Positions 25,345 to 36,095 of a DNA stretch of 64,000 bases are shown here, one piece after another. The notes beneath the pieces were generated by a model. The model made no database searches, was not told where the DNA came from, and saw only the letters and a program-made list of their open reading frames with translations. Source of the DNA: Mojavia pulchra JT2-VF2 (GTDB lineage: Bacteria; Cyanobacteriota; Cyanobacteriia; Cyanobacteriales; Nostocaceae). The number at the start of each line of letters is the position of its first letter. Positions within the stretch are counted from its first letter, which is position 1. Both the position numbers and the translations under genes were made by a program. Location: the NCBI GenBank assembly GCA_019359325.1, contig JAHHHN010000008.1:62001-126000 (forward strand), read 5' to 3'.

Positions 25345-28300
25345 ATGACCGCAACCATACTTAATCTCCCTAGTCTTTACGATCCCTTCTCCACAGAAGC
25401 CAAGTGGCAAAAATTCTGGGAACAGAACCAAGTTTACAAAGCCCACCCCAACAAAGGTGGCGAACCCTACTGTGTTGTAATCCCGCCGCCGAATGTCACC
25501 GGCAGTTTGCACATGGGTCACGCTTTTGAAAGTGCGTTGATTGATGTTCTGGTGCGCTACCACCGGATGCAGGGGCGTAATACTTTGTGGCTACCTGGAA
25601 CTGACCACGCTAGCATCGCTGTCCATACGATGCTGGAAAAGCAACTCAAAACTGAGGGTAAAACTCGCTATGAGTTGGGGCGTGATCAATTCTTAGAACG
25701 CGCCAAGCAGTGGAAGGCAGAATCTGGCGGGGCGATTGTGAATCAACTACGACGCTTAGGCGTTTCGGTAGACTGGTCGCGGGAAAGGTTTACCCTGGAT
25801 GAGGGTTTATCTAAAGCTGTGGTCGAAGCATTTACTCGCATGTATGAGGAAGGCTTAATTTATCGCGGTGAGTATTTAGTTAACTGGTGTCCAGCTACCC
25901 AGTCGGCGGTGTCTGATGTAGAGGTGGAAAATCAAGAGGTAAACGGTAATCTCTGGCACTTCCGCTATCCTCTTACGGATGGTTCTGGTTATGTGGAGGT
26001 GGCGACGACTCGACCAGAAACCATGCTGGGTGATACTGGAGTGGCGGTTAATCCCGATGATGACAGATATAAGCACTTAATTGGGAAGACACTAACTCTA
26101 CCAATTCTGAATCGAGAAATTCCAATCATTGGTGATGAGTTCGTTGATCCAACATTTGGGACGGGCTGCGTTAAGGTAACTCCAGCCCATGACCCGAATG
26201 ACTTTGAAATGGGTCAGCGTCACAATTTGCCGTTTATCAACATCCTCAATAAGGACGGTACTCTCAACGCCAATACTGGGGAGTTTCAAGGACAAGACCG
26301 CTTTGTTGCGAGAAAAAATGTCGTTTCTCGCCTCGAAGCAGATGGCTTTTTGGTGAAGATAGAAGATTATAAGCATACCGTTCCTTATAGCGATCGCGGC
26401 AAAGTCCCCATTGAACCTCTGCTTTCTACTCAATGGTTTGTCAAAATTCGCCCATTAGCTGACAAGTCTTTAGAATTTCTTGACCAGAAAAATTCCCCAG
26501 AGTTTGTTCCTCAACGTTGGACTAAGGTTTATCGTGATTGGCTAGTCAAGCTGAAAGATTGGTGTATCTCTCGCCAACTATGGTGGGGACATCAAATCCC
26601 AGCTTGGTACGCTGTGAGTGAAACGGACGGGCAAATCACCGATAACACTCCGTTTGTGGTCGCCAAATCAACAGATGAAGCTTGGGAAAAAGCTAAAGCA
26701 CAATTTGGCGAAAATGTCCAGCTTGAACAAGACCCAGATGTGTTGGATACCTGGTTTTCTTCAGGACTTTGGCCGTTTTCAACTTTAGGCTGGCCAGAAC
26801 AAACTCAGGATTTAGCAACTTACTATCCCACCACGACTCTAGTAACGGGCTTTGACATTATCTTCTTCTGGGTTGCCAGAATGACGATGATGGGTGGGCA
26901 CTTTACTGGGCAAATGCCATTTAAGGATGTTTACATCCACGGGTTAGTGCTGGATGAGAAAGGTCAGAAGATGTCTAAGACCAAAGGTAACGGCATTGAC
27001 CCGCTATTATTAATTGACAAATATGGTACTGATGCTCTGCGCTACACCTTAATTAGGGAAGTGGCTGGCGCGGGTCAAGATATCCGGTTGGAGTACGATC
27101 GCAAAAAAGATGAATCATCATCGGTGGAAGCTTCCCGCAACTTTGCTAACAAGTTGTGGAATGCAGCCCGGTTTGTAATGATGAATTTGGATGGACAAAC
27201 CCCAGCCCAACTAGGTCAACCACTCAGTACTGAACTTAGCGATCGCTGGCTGTTATCCCGCTACCATCAAGTTATTAAGCAAACTACTAATTACATCGAT
27301 AACTACGGGCTAGGGGAAGCCGCGAAAGGACTGTACGAATTTATTTGGGGCGATTTCTGCGATTGGTATATTGAACTGGTGAAGTCTCGCCTCCAACAAG
27401 GTGCAGATCCCACATCGCGGCGGGTAGCCCAGCAAACCCTCGCCTATGTGCTAGAAGGGATTTTAAAATTACTTCATCCCTTTATGCCTCACATTACTGA
27501 GGAGATTTGGCAAACTCTTACCCAACAACCAGCAGATTCAACCGAAACTTTATCGTTACAACCTTATCCCCAAGTTGATACCAACTTGATCAATACGGAA
27601 CTTGAGGTACAATTTGAAATGCTGATTGGCACTATCCGCACTATTCGCAATTTACGTGCCGAGGCGGATATTAAACCAGGGGCGAAAGTGACTGTCAATT
27701 TGCAAAGTGAAAGCCCTAAAGAACGGCAAATCCTGACTGCTGGACAAGCTTATATTAAAGATTTGGCTAAGGTGGAGACTTTAACCATTGCTGACAAGTC
27801 TAATAATCAAACGGTTACACCGAAAAAACCTCTGAGGGGTTTAAAAACAATAGGTTTGATTATTGTGGGAATTGTCTTTACTAGGTTGGCTTACGCTGTT
27901 GGGAATGCAATTGATGATGTTCCTCTATTTGGAACTTTCTTTGAAATAGTTGGTCTTGTTTACACAACTTGGTTTGCTCTCCGCTATTTACTGTCGGCTC
28001 AGGCTAGACAAAGGTTTTGGGCAAATTTGTTCCAGCCAAGGACTGACAAGCATCTACCACAGACAGAACCACAACAACCCCAGGAACCAGAAAACGCGAT
28101 CGCAGGTGTTGTGGGTACTGTACAAGTGGTAATTCCTCTCAAGGGTGTAGTAGATATCGAAGCGGTACGTGCCAAACTAGAAAAGAGTCTCAGCAAAGCC
28201 GAAGCAGAAGTCCAATCCCTAAGTTCCAGGTTAAGCAACTCCAATTTTGTGGATAAAGCTCCCAAAGATGTGGTACAGGGTGCGCGAGATGCTTTAGCAG

Positions 28301-28353
28301 AGGCTGAAAAACAAGCAGAAATTTTGCGCGATCGCCTGCGTGGTTTAGCATAG
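25345..28353 (+). CDS. valS: Valyl-tRNA synthetase with CAAD membrane-anchor domain
   Basis: Charges tRNA-Val. It has 1002 residues from ATG 25345. Class I motifs are HMGH at 56-59 and KMSKT near 542. The editing domain ([19 protein letters not shown]) and the [17 protein letters not shown] segment are intact. The anticodon-binding domain spans about 640-800. At about 825-900 there is an inserted hydrophobic segment ([20 protein letters not shown] and [18 protein letters not shown]). This matches the cyanobacterial aminoacyl-tRNA-synthetase appended domain (CAAD), known to tether Anabaena synthetases to thylakoids. The usual C-terminal coiled coil (930-1002) follows. Confidence 0.95.
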   Translation: MTATILNLPSLYDPFSTEAKWQKFWEQNQVYKAHPNKGGEPYCVVIPPPNVTGSLHMGHAFESALIDVLVRYHRMQGRNTLWLPGTDHASIAVHTMLEKQLKTEGKTRYELGRDQFLERAKQWKAESGGAIVNQLRRLGVSVDWSRERFTLDEGLSKAVVEAFTRMYEEGLIYRGEYLVNWCPATQSAVSDVEVENQEVNGNLWHFRYPLTDGSGYVEVATTRPETMLGDTGVAVNPDDDRYKHLIGKTLTLPILNREIPIIGDEFVDPTFGTGCVKVTPAHDPNDFEMGQRHNLPFINILNKDGTLNANTGEFQGQDRFVARKNVVSRLEADGFLVKIEDYKHTVPYSDRGKVPIEPLLSTQWFVKIRPLADKSLEFLDQKNSPEFVPQRWTKVYRDWLVKLKDWCISRQLWWGHQIPAWYAVSETDGQITDNTPFVVAKSTDEAWEKAKAQFGENVQLEQDPDVLDTWFSSGLWPFSTLGWPEQTQDLATYYPTTTLVTGFDIIFFWVARMTMMGGHFTGQMPFKDVYIHGLVLDEKGQKMSKTKGNGIDPLLLIDKYGTDALRYTLIREVAGAGQDIRLEYDRKKDESSSVEASRNFANKLWNAARFVMMNLDGQTPAQLGQPLSTELSDRWLLSRYHQVIKQTTNYIDNYGLGEAAKGLYEFIWGDFCDWYIELVKSRLQQGADPTSRRVAQQTLAYVLEGILKLLHPFMPHITEEIWQTLTQQPADSTETLSLQPYPQVDTNLINTELEVQFEMLIGTIRTIRNLRAEADIKPGAKVTVNLQSESPKERQILTAGQAYIKDLAKVETLTIADKSNNQTVTPKKPLRGLKTIGLIIVGIVFTRLAYAVGNAIDDVPLFGTFFEIVGLVYTTWFALRYLLSAQARQRFWANLFQPRTDKHLPQTEPQQPQEPENAIAGVVGTVQVVIPLKGVVDIEAVRAKLEKSLSKAEAEVQSLSSRLSNSNFVDKAPKDVVQGARDALAEAEKQAEILRDRLRGLA

Positions 28354-28472
28354 CTGCAATGAGTAATGGGTAATTTGTAAACTTACCCATTACCAGTTAG
28401 AAACCCTTGAAAAATCAGAAATCAAAAATCAAAAATTAATTTTGAGTTTTGAATTGGAGTGAAGCGACAGTC

Positions 28473-28916
28473 ATGCTATATCTAGCTCAGGTACATAAAA
28501 ACGAATTTTTAGAGCAATACCAGTTGCGCTTATTGGCGCGTCAGGAAACTGATGATCTCTGGGCGATTATCCCAGAAGAGGCTTTTATTCTTTTGGGAAA
28601 AGGAAACACCATGTGCGAGAAATTGCTGGTGTTAGTGGAGCTTTCACCCACAGGCGATATTGAAAGACTGGAAGATGCCACAAACTGGGTACTATACTTG
28701 GTGCGAGCTTATCTTTCTACTGGTATTACCCCAGACTTTTTGCAAGAGGAAGCAGAGCGAGCAGAACACTGGCGACAAGCCCTGACATTGCAAAACCAAG
28801 ACTTAGCCCGTCGTTCCCTAGAATTGGAAGCCCGCCGTGAACAAATTCAAGCCCTAGAAGAGAGTCTTAAAAAAGATAGAAATAGTTTCCATAAAGAGGA
28901 GCGGGCTGAGTCTTAA
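28473..28916 (+). CDS. Conserved cyanobacterial protein with C-terminal coiled coil
   Basis: About 147 residues. ATG 28473 is favoured over TTG 28449 because MLYLAQVHKNEFLEQYQLRLLARQ is a typical start for the family. A compact N-terminal domain is followed by a charged coiled coil (about 100-145: LARRSLELEARREQIQALEESLKK). No signal, membrane segment or known catalytic motif was found. It is downstream of valS on the same strand (119-bp gap). Function unknown. Confidence 0.75.
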   Translation: MLYLAQVHKNEFLEQYQLRLLARQETDDLWAIIPEEAFILLGKGNTMCEKLLVLVELSPTGDIERLEDATNWVLYLVRAYLSTGITPDFLQEEAERAEHWRQALTLQNQDLARRSLELEARREQIQALEESLKKDRNSFHKEERAES

Positions 28917-29047
28917 ATAATTCAAAATAGCAATAAATTAAAATTAGCGATCGCAAGTAATAGCAATCAGCAGTTTGTGTATTTTGGATTGTGCTATGTA
29001 GCTGATATCGTGACTTTTAAAAATTGAGATTTTGCATAAATATAATT

Positions 29048-29371
29048 TTATTTAGCAGCATCTTCAACATCAGTTAACGCGCAAGCAAATTCTCTAAAAG
29101 ATGTTTTAATTAACACCTCTTTCATTGACCTTTCAAGAGCAGAATCACGTATAATATCTGTTAATTCTACAAATAATAAAGGAATCATAAAACGATCTTG
29201 ACGATCAATCTGTTTTAAGCAAGACATTATAAATGCGTAAAGTTCTGTTTTTCTAGGTTTCGTTTGTTCTTCCCATGTTTGAAACGCTAACCGAAATGTT
29301 TTCAAGCGTATCTCGTTAATGTTGTAAGACGCATCTTTGTATCGAATTGATACGCGTTGTGGCATTTCCAT
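29048..29371 (-). CDS. Hypothetical protein, 107 residues
   Basis: Open frame MEMPQRVSIRYKDASYN..., charged and helical, ending ALTDVEDAAK. It fills an otherwise empty AT-rich stretch and overlaps no better gene. No homologue is recognised and no strong ribosome site is visible at ATG 29371. The first residues (QRVSIRYKD) may reflect a regulatory DNA- or protein-binding domain, but this is speculation. Confidence 0.5.
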   Translation of the reverse strand: MEMPQRVSIRYKDASYNINEIRLKTFRLAFQTWEEQTKPRKTELYAFIMSCLKQIDRQDRFMIPLLFVELTDIIRDSALERSMKEVLIKTSFREFACALTDVEDAAK

Positions 29372-29694
29372 AAGTTTTAGTTGAAAAACTATATATAAAA
29401 TTTTATTCAGTTTTATTTTGACTTATCCGGAGAAATAGTATTTTTGTTAGCATCACTGAATATAGTGTTGATGTGAAATCATTTCGTTTTTAGGTCGCTA
29501 TAAATAAGCGCAAAGGGAGAAGGGGTGAATAATTTGTAGCTGTAATTTAGGAGATTATAAAAAACTTCAGTATACAATTCCAAATTTGGCTTTTTTGCTA
29601 GCGATCGCGTATACAATCCTTTATAAACAAACTAGATATACTTATACAAGAAAGTCGAAAAGGCATGTAGTCTAAATATGCCAGATCTAAAAAT
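29372..29694. other. Intergenic, 323 bp
   Basis: AT-rich gap with one HIP1 site (GCGATCGC, near 29601). It should hold the promoter of the acetyltransferase gene. No other structure was seen. Confidence 0.4.
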
Positions 29695-30192
29695 ATGGAC
29701 GCTAACGAAATAACCCTTCGACCTGCTGTAGAAAAAGATGCACAGGTTCTTAGTACAATTCATATTGCTGCTATAAAAGCGTTACCTGCTACTTTCTACA
29801 CCCAGAAACAACTGTTGGCTTGGCGCAATTACCTTGAAAAGCCTGATGGCTCAAATATGTTGAAGAATATACAGCTAGACAATTGCTGGGTTGCTGTTGA
29901 GCATGATGTAGTCGCAGGATTCGCAAGTTTCATTGTTGATGAACTTATCGCGTTATATGTTCATCCCAACCATCAAGGTAAAGGGATAGGGCGAACTTTA
30001 GTTAAACATTTTTGCAACGAAGCTAGTCAACAAGGTATAGATAAGGTGCTAACAACTGCTAGCCTTTATGCTGAAGGTTTTTATTTACGCTTGGGTTTTA
30101 CTATGATCAAAAGGGAACCTCATCAGTTAAGAAAAAGGGTAGTTGTTCCAGTTGCTAAGATGAGTAAAACATTAGTTAACTCTAAAAAATGA
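29695..30192 (+). CDS. GNAT-family N-acetyltransferase
   Basis: A 165-residue protein from ATG 29695. The acetyl-CoA pyrophosphate-binding motif is visible as HPNHQGKGIGRTLVKHF (R/Q-x-x-G-x-G/A). The fold's beta-4 segment ELIALYVHP precedes it. The acceptor substrate is unknown. An imperfect hairpin (30201-30224, CCTCCT/AGGAGG) follows the stop and may help end transcription. Confidence 0.88.
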   Translation: MDANEITLRPAVEKDAQVLSTIHIAAIKALPATFYTQKQLLAWRNYLEKPDGSNMLKNIQLDNCWVAVEHDVVAGFASFIVDELIALYVHPNHQGKGIGRTLVKHFCNEASQQGIDKVLTTASLYAEGFYLRLGFTMIKREPHQLRKRVVVPVAKMSKTLVNSKK

Positions 30193-30285
30193 TCAAAAAT
30201 ATCCTCCTACATAATGAGGAGGGTATTGCAGATATTAAGTAAAAATTATTATTTTCCTTTCTCTGTGTAAGAATCAAACGAACTT

Positions 30286-30384
30286 ATACCAATTCAAATA
30301 ATGTTTGCGACATATAAATTATTCGTAAGGACGCAACATTATTGTGTCCCTACCCATCTGTCGCATTGTTTTTCAAATTGGTAT
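30286..30384. repeat. 99-bp MITE-like inverted-repeat element
   Basis: The ends ATACCAATT and AATTGGTAT are inverted, with imperfect arms of about 26 bp that end GCGACA. Inside is a smaller hairpin (30325-30353, GTAAGGAC...GTCCCTAC), a type seen widely in Nostoc intergenic DNA. The right end touches the stop codon of the NIL-domain gene. Confidence 0.55.
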
Positions 30385-30668
30385 TACCAATCGCCTGCTG
30401 TTGTTTCATCCCATATTTGTAAATTTAACTCTTTAAGATGGTTGAGCGCACTTTTAATTTGTGCATCTGTTCCTTGTAATTCCAGGTCAAACCAACCATC
30501 TCCAACAGCATTAGCTCCCAGAATTGCAGCAGTAATATTCACAGTTAGACCGTAATCAGACACCAGACGAGAAATCACAGGTTCCTGATGATAGTCCTTG
30601 GGAATTCTTACCCTAATGCGTTTATTGGTAAGTAAATTGTCACTAGCCATATCTGTTTTATTCAACAT
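30384..30668 (-). CDS. NIL-domain protein of the sulfate operon
   Basis: A 94-residue soluble protein. KRIRVRIPKDYHQEPVISRL, then VNITAAILGANAVGDGWFDLEL, matches the NIL domain, a ferredoxin-like fold found at the end of some ABC ATPases, where it binds ligand and regulates transport. ATG 30668 overlaps the end of cysW by 11 bases; ATG 30650 is an alternative. It is the fourth gene of the sulfate operon, so a regulatory role in sulfur-compound uptake is inferred. Confidence 0.88.
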   Translation of the reverse strand: MLNKTDMASDNLLTNKRIRVRIPKDYHQEPVISRLVSDYGLTVNITAAILGANAVGDGWFDLELQGTDAQIKSALNHLKELNLQIWDETTAGDW

Positions 30669-31533
30669 CTTTAATGCGGGTTTTCCGTTCGAGAATCTCT
30701 TTCAGCACCAGAGTTACTACTGCTAGCAATGCCAACAGTACAGCAGCAGAGAAGGCAGCTTCAGTTTCATACTGTTTATAAGCATCCTCTACAAATAGTG
30801 GTAAACTCTGGGTTTTGGCGGCAATATTGCCAGATACTACTGAAACCGCTCCGAATTCACCCATGGCTCTAGCATTGGTCAGAATTAAGCCGTAGAGTAA
30901 GCCCCAGCGAATACTAGGTAGGGTGACGCGCCAAAATATTTGCCAATCGTTTGCACCCAGAGTTCTTGCAGCTTCTTCTTGATCGCTGCCAAACTCCTCT
31001 AAAACAGGAATCACTTCCCTTGCAACAAAAGGCATACTAACAAATGCTGTAGCCAGTATCATACCTGGCAAGGCAAAGATAATCTGGATATCATGTGCTT
31101 GAAGCCAAGGGCCAAACCAGCCATTTCGGCCATATAGCAGCACAATCATTAATCCAGCGACTACGGGCGAGATAGAAAAGGGAAGGTCAATAATACTTAA
31201 GACTACAGCCTTACCAGGAAAATTGTGACGAGCGATCGCCCAAGCTGCACACAGACCAAATACAGCATTTACAGGGACAGCGATCACAGCCAATATCAGC
31301 GTCAGCCAAGCTGCATGGAGAAAAGCGGGTCGGCTCAAGTTAGACAGAAACGGGCCAACGCCCTTGCTGAAAGCTTGAATAAAAACGTTGATAGCAGGGA
31401 TGTATTGAACTAGAACTAAATAGGCGATCGCAATCCCAATTAAAATTGTTGGTACCCAACTCTTAGGCTTTTGAGGTTTGCCTGTATCTTTTTGAGATGC
31501 AGATGAGTGAAAACTTGGCTCATTTACTGTCAT
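30658..31533 (-). CDS. cysW: Sulfate ABC transporter permease CysW
   Basis: A 291-residue inner-membrane subunit with about six membrane segments. The ABC-binding EAA loop reads [30 protein letters not shown]. The start ATG 31533 overlaps cysT by 14 bases. It works with CysT and SbpA to import sulfate (or thiosulfate). The order sbpA-cysT-cysW-NIL implies one transcript. Confidence 0.93.
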   Translation of the reverse strand: MTVNEPSFHSSASQKDTGKPQKPKSWVPTILIGIAIAYLVLVQYIPAINVFIQAFSKGVGPFLSNLSRPAFLHAAWLTLILAVIAVPVNAVFGLCAAWAIARHNFPGKAVVLSIIDLPFSISPVVAGLMIVLLYGRNGWFGPWLQAHDIQIIFALPGMILATAFVSMPFVAREVIPVLEEFGSDQEEAARTLGANDWQIFWRVTLPSIRWGLLYGLILTNARAMGEFGAVSVVSGNIAAKTQSLPLFVEDAYKQYETEAAFSAAVLLALLAVVTLVLKEILERKTRIKDVE

Positions 31534-32395
31534 ATCTTCTTGACCACGCTTGTAACAAATTAATTGCTAGGAGCAACACTAACGAAATTGCTAGTAAAAC
31601 CACGCCAATAACAGTTGCGCCGGAGTAGTCATACTGCTCTAGCCGCTGGAAAATCAGCACCGGTGCAATCAAATCTTGGAAGGGCGTATTAGAAGAGATA
31701 ATCACAGTTGAGCCATACTCCCCAACCGCGCGGGAGAACCCCAAAGCAACACCAGTCAAAATCGTGGGGAATAAAGGCGGCAAAATCACTTTCCAAAAAG
31801 TTTGCCATTGAGAAGCACCCAAAGACCAAGCGGCTTCTTCAATTTCATGTTCCATTTCTTGAAGCACAGGCTGCACTGTCCGCACGACAAATGGCAACGA
31901 GATAAATATCATTGCCACTGCTACTCCCGCACGGGTGAAAGATACTTTAATTCCTAGCGGTGCTAACAGTGAACCAATCCAGCCATTATTGCTATACACT
32001 GTTGCCAGTGTTAACCCTGCAACCGAAGTTGGCAGCGCAAAAGGTAAATCTACGGTGGCATCAATTATGCGTTTCAACGGAAAGTCATAGCGCACCAAAA
32101 CCCAAGCAATCAGAGTTCCAAAAACTCCATTGAGCAGAGCCGCGAACAATGAGGTGACAAAGGTGACATTATATGTTGCTAATGCAATATCACTGGTAGC
32201 GATTTCCCAAAATCTGGCTGGAGGTTCCGTACTTGCTTTTAGGAACATGGCCCCAATTGGGATAAATAACATCACTGTCAAATATCCCAGCGTAATTCGC
32301 CAAGTCCAGGGAATCTGATGCAACTGATGCAGCAACGTTTTCCAGGCTGGAGTTTTACGGTCAACTTCTACAGAAGGAGATAAAGCCATAGTCAA
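31520..32395 (-). CDS. cysT: Sulfate ABC transporter permease CysT
   Basis: A 291-residue inner-membrane subunit. The EAA loop is [49 protein letters not shown] is a typical CysT/CysU segment. The start is ATG 32395. It shares weaker similarity with CysW, as expected for the paired permeases. It lies 165 bp downstream of sbpA. Confidence 0.93.
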   Translation of the reverse strand: MTMALSPSVEVDRKTPAWKTLLHQLHQIPWTWRITLGYLTVMLFIPIGAMFLKASTEPPARFWEIATSDIALATYNVTFVTSLFAALLNGVFGTLIAWVLVRYDFPLKRIIDATVDLPFALPTSVAGLTLATVYSNNGWIGSLLAPLGIKVSFTRAGVAVAMIFISLPFVVRTVQPVLQEMEHEIEEAAWSLGASQWQTFWKVILPPLFPTILTGVALGFSRAVGEYGSTVIISSNTPFQDLIAPVLIFQRLEQYDYSGATVIGVVLLAISLVLLLAINLLQAWSRRYDSK

Positions 32396-32560
32396 AAATT
32401 CAAAAGTTGAATGCCAAAATCATGAAACTCAAGTTTTGACGATGCCAAAGGTAAATAACCTAGAGCATCGAAACTCATACACCGCAGTACTTTGTCGTTG
32501 CCATTAGTCATTTTTCATTTTAGATTTGTAGATAAATCATGACTAATGACTAATAACTAA

Positions 32561-33706
32561 TTAGCGTTTCTTTTGAGCTTGAATCTTGTCAAAAAGAGCG
32601 CCATCTGCGAAGAACTTGTTCTGAACCGTATCCCAACCACCGTAGTCCTGAACTGTTCCCAAAGTTTTAATCTTAGGATATTTGTCAGCAACTTCTTTAG
32701 TTTGAGCTACTGTTTCATTTACAGGACGGAACCCTAACTTGGCAAACTCCTGTTGAGCTTCTGGAGTATAGAGGAATTTAACAAACGCTTCTGCTACCTC
32801 ACGGTTGCCATGTTTATCAACATTTCTGTCGACTACAGCGATCGGATTATCGATGGAGATATTTATATCAGGGACGATATAATTAACATTTTCGCCCTTT
32901 TGTTCTGCCAGAATAATTTCATTTTCATAGTTGATCAATGCATCACCCTGACCTTGTTTGAAAAAGGCATCCGTTGCTTCACGCGCATCTTTAGTCAAGA
33001 CTGGTACATTATTGTAGATTTTGGTCACAAAGTCAGTAGCTCTCGCCTCATCTCCCCCAGCTTTAATCGCAGAATTCCATAAAGCTAAGAAATTCCAGCG
33101 AGCAATACCTGATGTTTTAGGATCAGCAGTAATTAGTTTTACTCCATCTTTCTCCAAGTCTGACCAGGAATTGATACCTTTAGGGTTACCTGGACGAGTA
33201 ACTAATGCAGCAACCGATTTGGAAACAATACCATCGTTAGGAACTTCCTTCTCCCATCCTGGCTGAATCAATCCAGCCTTCTCAATCCTTTGGGTATCCA
33301 ATGCTAGTGCCAAGTGAACGATATCTGCTTCCAAACCATCAATAACAGCACGAGTTTGGGAACCAGATCCGCCATAGCTTTGCTTAAAGGTGACAGTTTG
33401 GTTATGTTCTTGCTTCCACTTTTCTACAAACTTGGGAATTATAGCTTCGTGCGCTGCCTTAGTGACAGCAAAGGAAACTAGCGTTAGTTCAACATTTTGC
33501 TTGGTGGCAGAAACATTACTAGCCGTAGGGGTTTCACTAGAAGAATTGCCACTATTGCCGCCAGAGCAGGCCGCAAGCGCTACACTTAAGATTGTCCCTA
33601 CCAAAAAGAGCGATACAAAGCCTTGAAGCGAATTTAGCCTGAACCGATTAGTTATCCGCTCAGTACTCAGTTGCAATCGTTTCAGGGGACGCGGCCACAG
33701 ATTCAT
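32561..33706 (-). CDS. sbpA: Sulfate-binding protein, lipoprotein-type
   Basis: A 381-residue periplasmic binding protein. ATG 33706 has AGGAGG 7 bases upstream. A long N-terminus leads to a hydrophobic stretch and lipobox LAAC, with the modified Cys at 47. KQSYGGSGSQTRAVIDGLEADIVHLALALD and GGWDTVQNKFFADGALFD are characteristic of the SbpA/CysP family. First gene of the operon. No cysA ATPase gene is in the operon or elsewhere in the window. Confidence 0.93.
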   Translation of the reverse strand: MNLWPRPLKRLQLSTERITNRFRLNSLQGFVSLFLVGTILSVALAACSGGNSGNSSSETPTASNVSATKQNVELTLVSFAVTKAAHEAIIPKFVEKWKQEHNQTVTFKQSYGGSGSQTRAVIDGLEADIVHLALALDTQRIEKAGLIQPGWEKEVPNDGIVSKSVAALVTRPGNPKGINSWSDLEKDGVKLITADPKTSGIARWNFLALWNSAIKAGGDEARATDFVTKIYNNVPVLTKDAREATDAFFKQGQGDALINYENEIILAEQKGENVNYIVPDINISIDNPIAVVDRNVDKHGNREVAEAFVKFLYTPEAQQEFAKLGFRPVNETVAQTKEVADKYPKIKTLGTVQDYGGWDTVQNKFFADGALFDKIQAQKKR

Positions 33707-34129
33707 TCCAGATCCTCCTCTAAAAAAATACGGTTACTCTAGAGCAATACCGTATATACGCTGGTATATATGATGATTGCAGGTATCCCTAGAAAAAAGC
33801 AAGAGGGAAACTGCATATTCTCGATAGTAATTATGGAGATTTTACCAAGTTGATGGGCAATTAAAACTGCTCAAACAACTTTTCTCGGAAATAGCTGATT
33901 TATTAGTAAGTCTGTCCTGCTTGGATTCGTATTTTTCTCTGCCGCGCGATCGCCTGGTACTATGTGGCAACTTCAAACAAGCACCGTAGTTTTGAATAAA
34001 GACAGTATAAAGTTAATTTGACAAACCGTTTTTTATTTTAAAAAAAGCTAGCAAGCACAAATTGGCGAGCTAAAACTCAAAAAACTAGGAATTATTACCA
34101 AATTTAAAATCAGGCTTCACGCTATTAAT
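33707..34129. other. Upstream region of the sulfate operon, 423 bp
   Basis: Contains the sbpA ribosome site and, further out, an AT-rich part with a GTATATAC palindrome (about 33751-33758) that might be a regulator site. I cannot name an operator. No gene was seen. Confidence 0.4.
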
Positions 34130-34903
34130 TTATTTAGATGTAAGAGGTAAACCGTCCTGAAAAACTAGTAATTCTCCAGCTGAGATGGGAGTCCAAACCT
34201 CGTTATCAGTCAGAGGAGTAGTAGCGATGACAGCGACGCGATCGCTTGGCGAAGTCAACTTCTGAAAATCTACTGTCATGTCTTGATCAATCAAGTGAGC
34301 AGCAGCAAAAGGCGCTTGACGCACAATGTAGCTCAGGTGAGTTGAGCAGTGGGTAAAAAAGTGTTCTCCATCTGAAAGTAAGTAATTAAACACACCTTGT
34401 GATGCAAGCTTTTCAGTTACTTTACGCAGTACAGGATATAGTTCTTCGAGAGGAGGCTTGCCCTGAGGAAAGCTTTGACGCAAAGTTTCAAGGATTACAC
34501 AGAATGCTTTTTCACTATCGGTGTTACCCACGGCTTGATAAAAGCCCATGTTTTCAGGATTAAAGTCTGGTAAATTGCCGTTGTGAGCAAACACCCAGTA
34601 CCTTCCCCACAGTTCCCTTTGGAAAGGGTGACAGTTTTCTAGGGCAACTTCACCTTGGGTAGCTTTGCGGATATGGGCAATTACATGGGTAGAGTGGATG
34701 GGATAACATCGCACTAAATCTGCCACCGGAGAATTAACCGAGGGTTTAGCGTCTAAAAAAATTCGACATCCTTTGTTTTCAAAAAAAGCAATACCCCAAC
34801 CATCGCAATGATGGTCAGTCTTTCCTCCTCGTGCAGAAAAGCCTTCAAAAGAAAAGCAAATATCTGTTGGGGTATTGCAATTCATTCCCAGCAGTTGACA
34901 CAT
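34130..34903 (-). CDS. Class II glutamine amidotransferase (YafJ-like)
   Basis: A 257-residue Ntn hydrolase. It starts MCQLLGMN, with Cys2 as the N-terminal nucleophile after Met removal. Further family segments are HCDGWGIAFFE, HIRKATQGEVALENCHPF and VFAHNGNLPDF, followed by GNTDSEKAF. The substrate is uncertain: relatives range from gamma-glutamyl hydrolases (EgtC) to unassigned amidotransferases. It stands alone on the minus strand. Confidence 0.9.
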   Translation of the reverse strand: MCQLLGMNCNTPTDICFSFEGFSARGGKTDHHCDGWGIAFFENKGCRIFLDAKPSVNSPVADLVRCYPIHSTHVIAHIRKATQGEVALENCHPFQRELWGRYWVFAHNGNLPDFNPENMGFYQAVGNTDSEKAFCVILETLRQSFPQGKPPLEELYPVLRKVTEKLASQGVFNYLLSDGEHFFTHCSTHLSYIVRQAPFAAAHLIDQDMTVDFQKLTSPSDRVAVIATTPLTDNEVWTPISAGELLVFQDGLPLTSK

Positions 34904-35111
34904 TGATGTTGCCGCTTTGAATTTGAGATTAACGTCTGGGATTAAGATACTTCAGAATGTTGCAATAGTTCTGGTGCGATCGCTTCAATCTGGAAATTTA
35001 GCGCCGATACTTTTCAAGCTATTCCCAGCAGAACCAGAATCACATTCTTTTTTCAAATTGATATAACTTTTTAACTGAACCGTATTAAGCTGCTCTTAAT
35101 TAAATATAGAT

Positions 35112-36095
35112 TTAAGGATACTCGTGAGAAACAAATGGGACGGCCACTATTTCCCCCTCAGTTTCTCCTACTTGCACTTTCAAGCCAATACCACCTGCTT
35201 TGGTGCGAATGTAACCTAACCCAAAGTAGCCATTGGTGGTTTCAGTGTAACTGGTTAGTTTGCCAACTTTTTCGTCTCCTACTGCAATTACTGCTCCAAC
35301 TTCAGCAGGAGCGCTGAGGCGAATACCCCATAAATGTTGCTTTACACCTTTATATGTGTTTAAACGGGCAATGGTTTCTTGTCCGATATAGCAACCTTTG
35401 TTAAAAGAAATGGTCTGCCATAAACCAACTTCTAAAGGATTGTAATCATCTGTCAACTCTGCATCTGGAGCCGGACGCCCTTGTAAAATTCGCAACAAAT
35501 CCCAAGCGCGATCGCTCAATTCCACTGCGCCTAACTCTAAAATTTGGCTCCATACCTTCTGTTTCTCAGCATCTGGCAAAATTAGGGTATATCCAGGGTC
35601 AGCCAAGCCGCTACCCACAGCAACGATTACTCCTCCATTGACTAGAAGATGATTGCCATAGGGTTGACCGATAATAGCTCCAGCACCTAATTTTTCGATA
35701 ACTGCGTCACTTCCTGGGCCAATCAAACTAAAGGTTGCAGTTTCATCAGTCACATCGGTCAATTGCACTTTATCAGCAAAAAAGATATAGCGATCCAACC
35801 ATTGCATGACAAACTCGCGGCGGTTGGGCGAAACCAACAATAAAACCGCATCTTCTAAAACGTAGCCAGTAACCAAGTCAATTGTGCGAGCGGTGGATGT
35901 TACCATCACAGTATCACAGCCTTGTCCTGGCTTGAGGCTTTGAAAGTCATTAGTACTTTGGTTGTGTAAAAAGCGAAGACGCTCATCATCAGAAACACGG
36001 ATACGCCCCCAGTGGGAGCGATCGCATACAGCAACCCCTGCTTTTGCGGCTTCGATAGCTGCTGCGTCTTTACTGTCAATTGCAGATGTTGGCAT
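35112..36095 (-). CDS. ygfZ: Folate-binding Fe-S repair protein, YgfZ/GcvT-like
   Basis: A 327-residue protein resembling the aminomethyltransferase GcvT. The diagnostic YgfZ motif KGCYIGQET contains the conserved Cys. FLHNQSTNDFQSLKPGQG and the end GLGYIRTKAGG fit the family. YgfZ proteins use folate to protect or repair Fe-S clusters. The start ATG 36095 (MPTSAID) is usual. Confidence 0.92.
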   Translation of the reverse strand: MPTSAIDSKDAAAIEAAKAGVAVCDRSHWGRIRVSDDERLRFLHNQSTNDFQSLKPGQGCDTVMVTSTARTIDLVTGYVLEDAVLLLVSPNRREFVMQWLDRYIFFADKVQLTDVTDETATFSLIGPGSDAVIEKLGAGAIIGQPYGNHLLVNGGVIVAVGSGLADPGYTLILPDAEKQKVWSQILELGAVELSDRAWDLLRILQGRPAPDAELTDDYNPLEVGLWQTISFNKGCYIGQETIARLNTYKGVKQHLWGIRLSAPAEVGAVIAVGDEKVGKLTSYTETTNGYFGLGYIRTKAGGIGLKVQVGETEGEIVAVPFVSHEYP

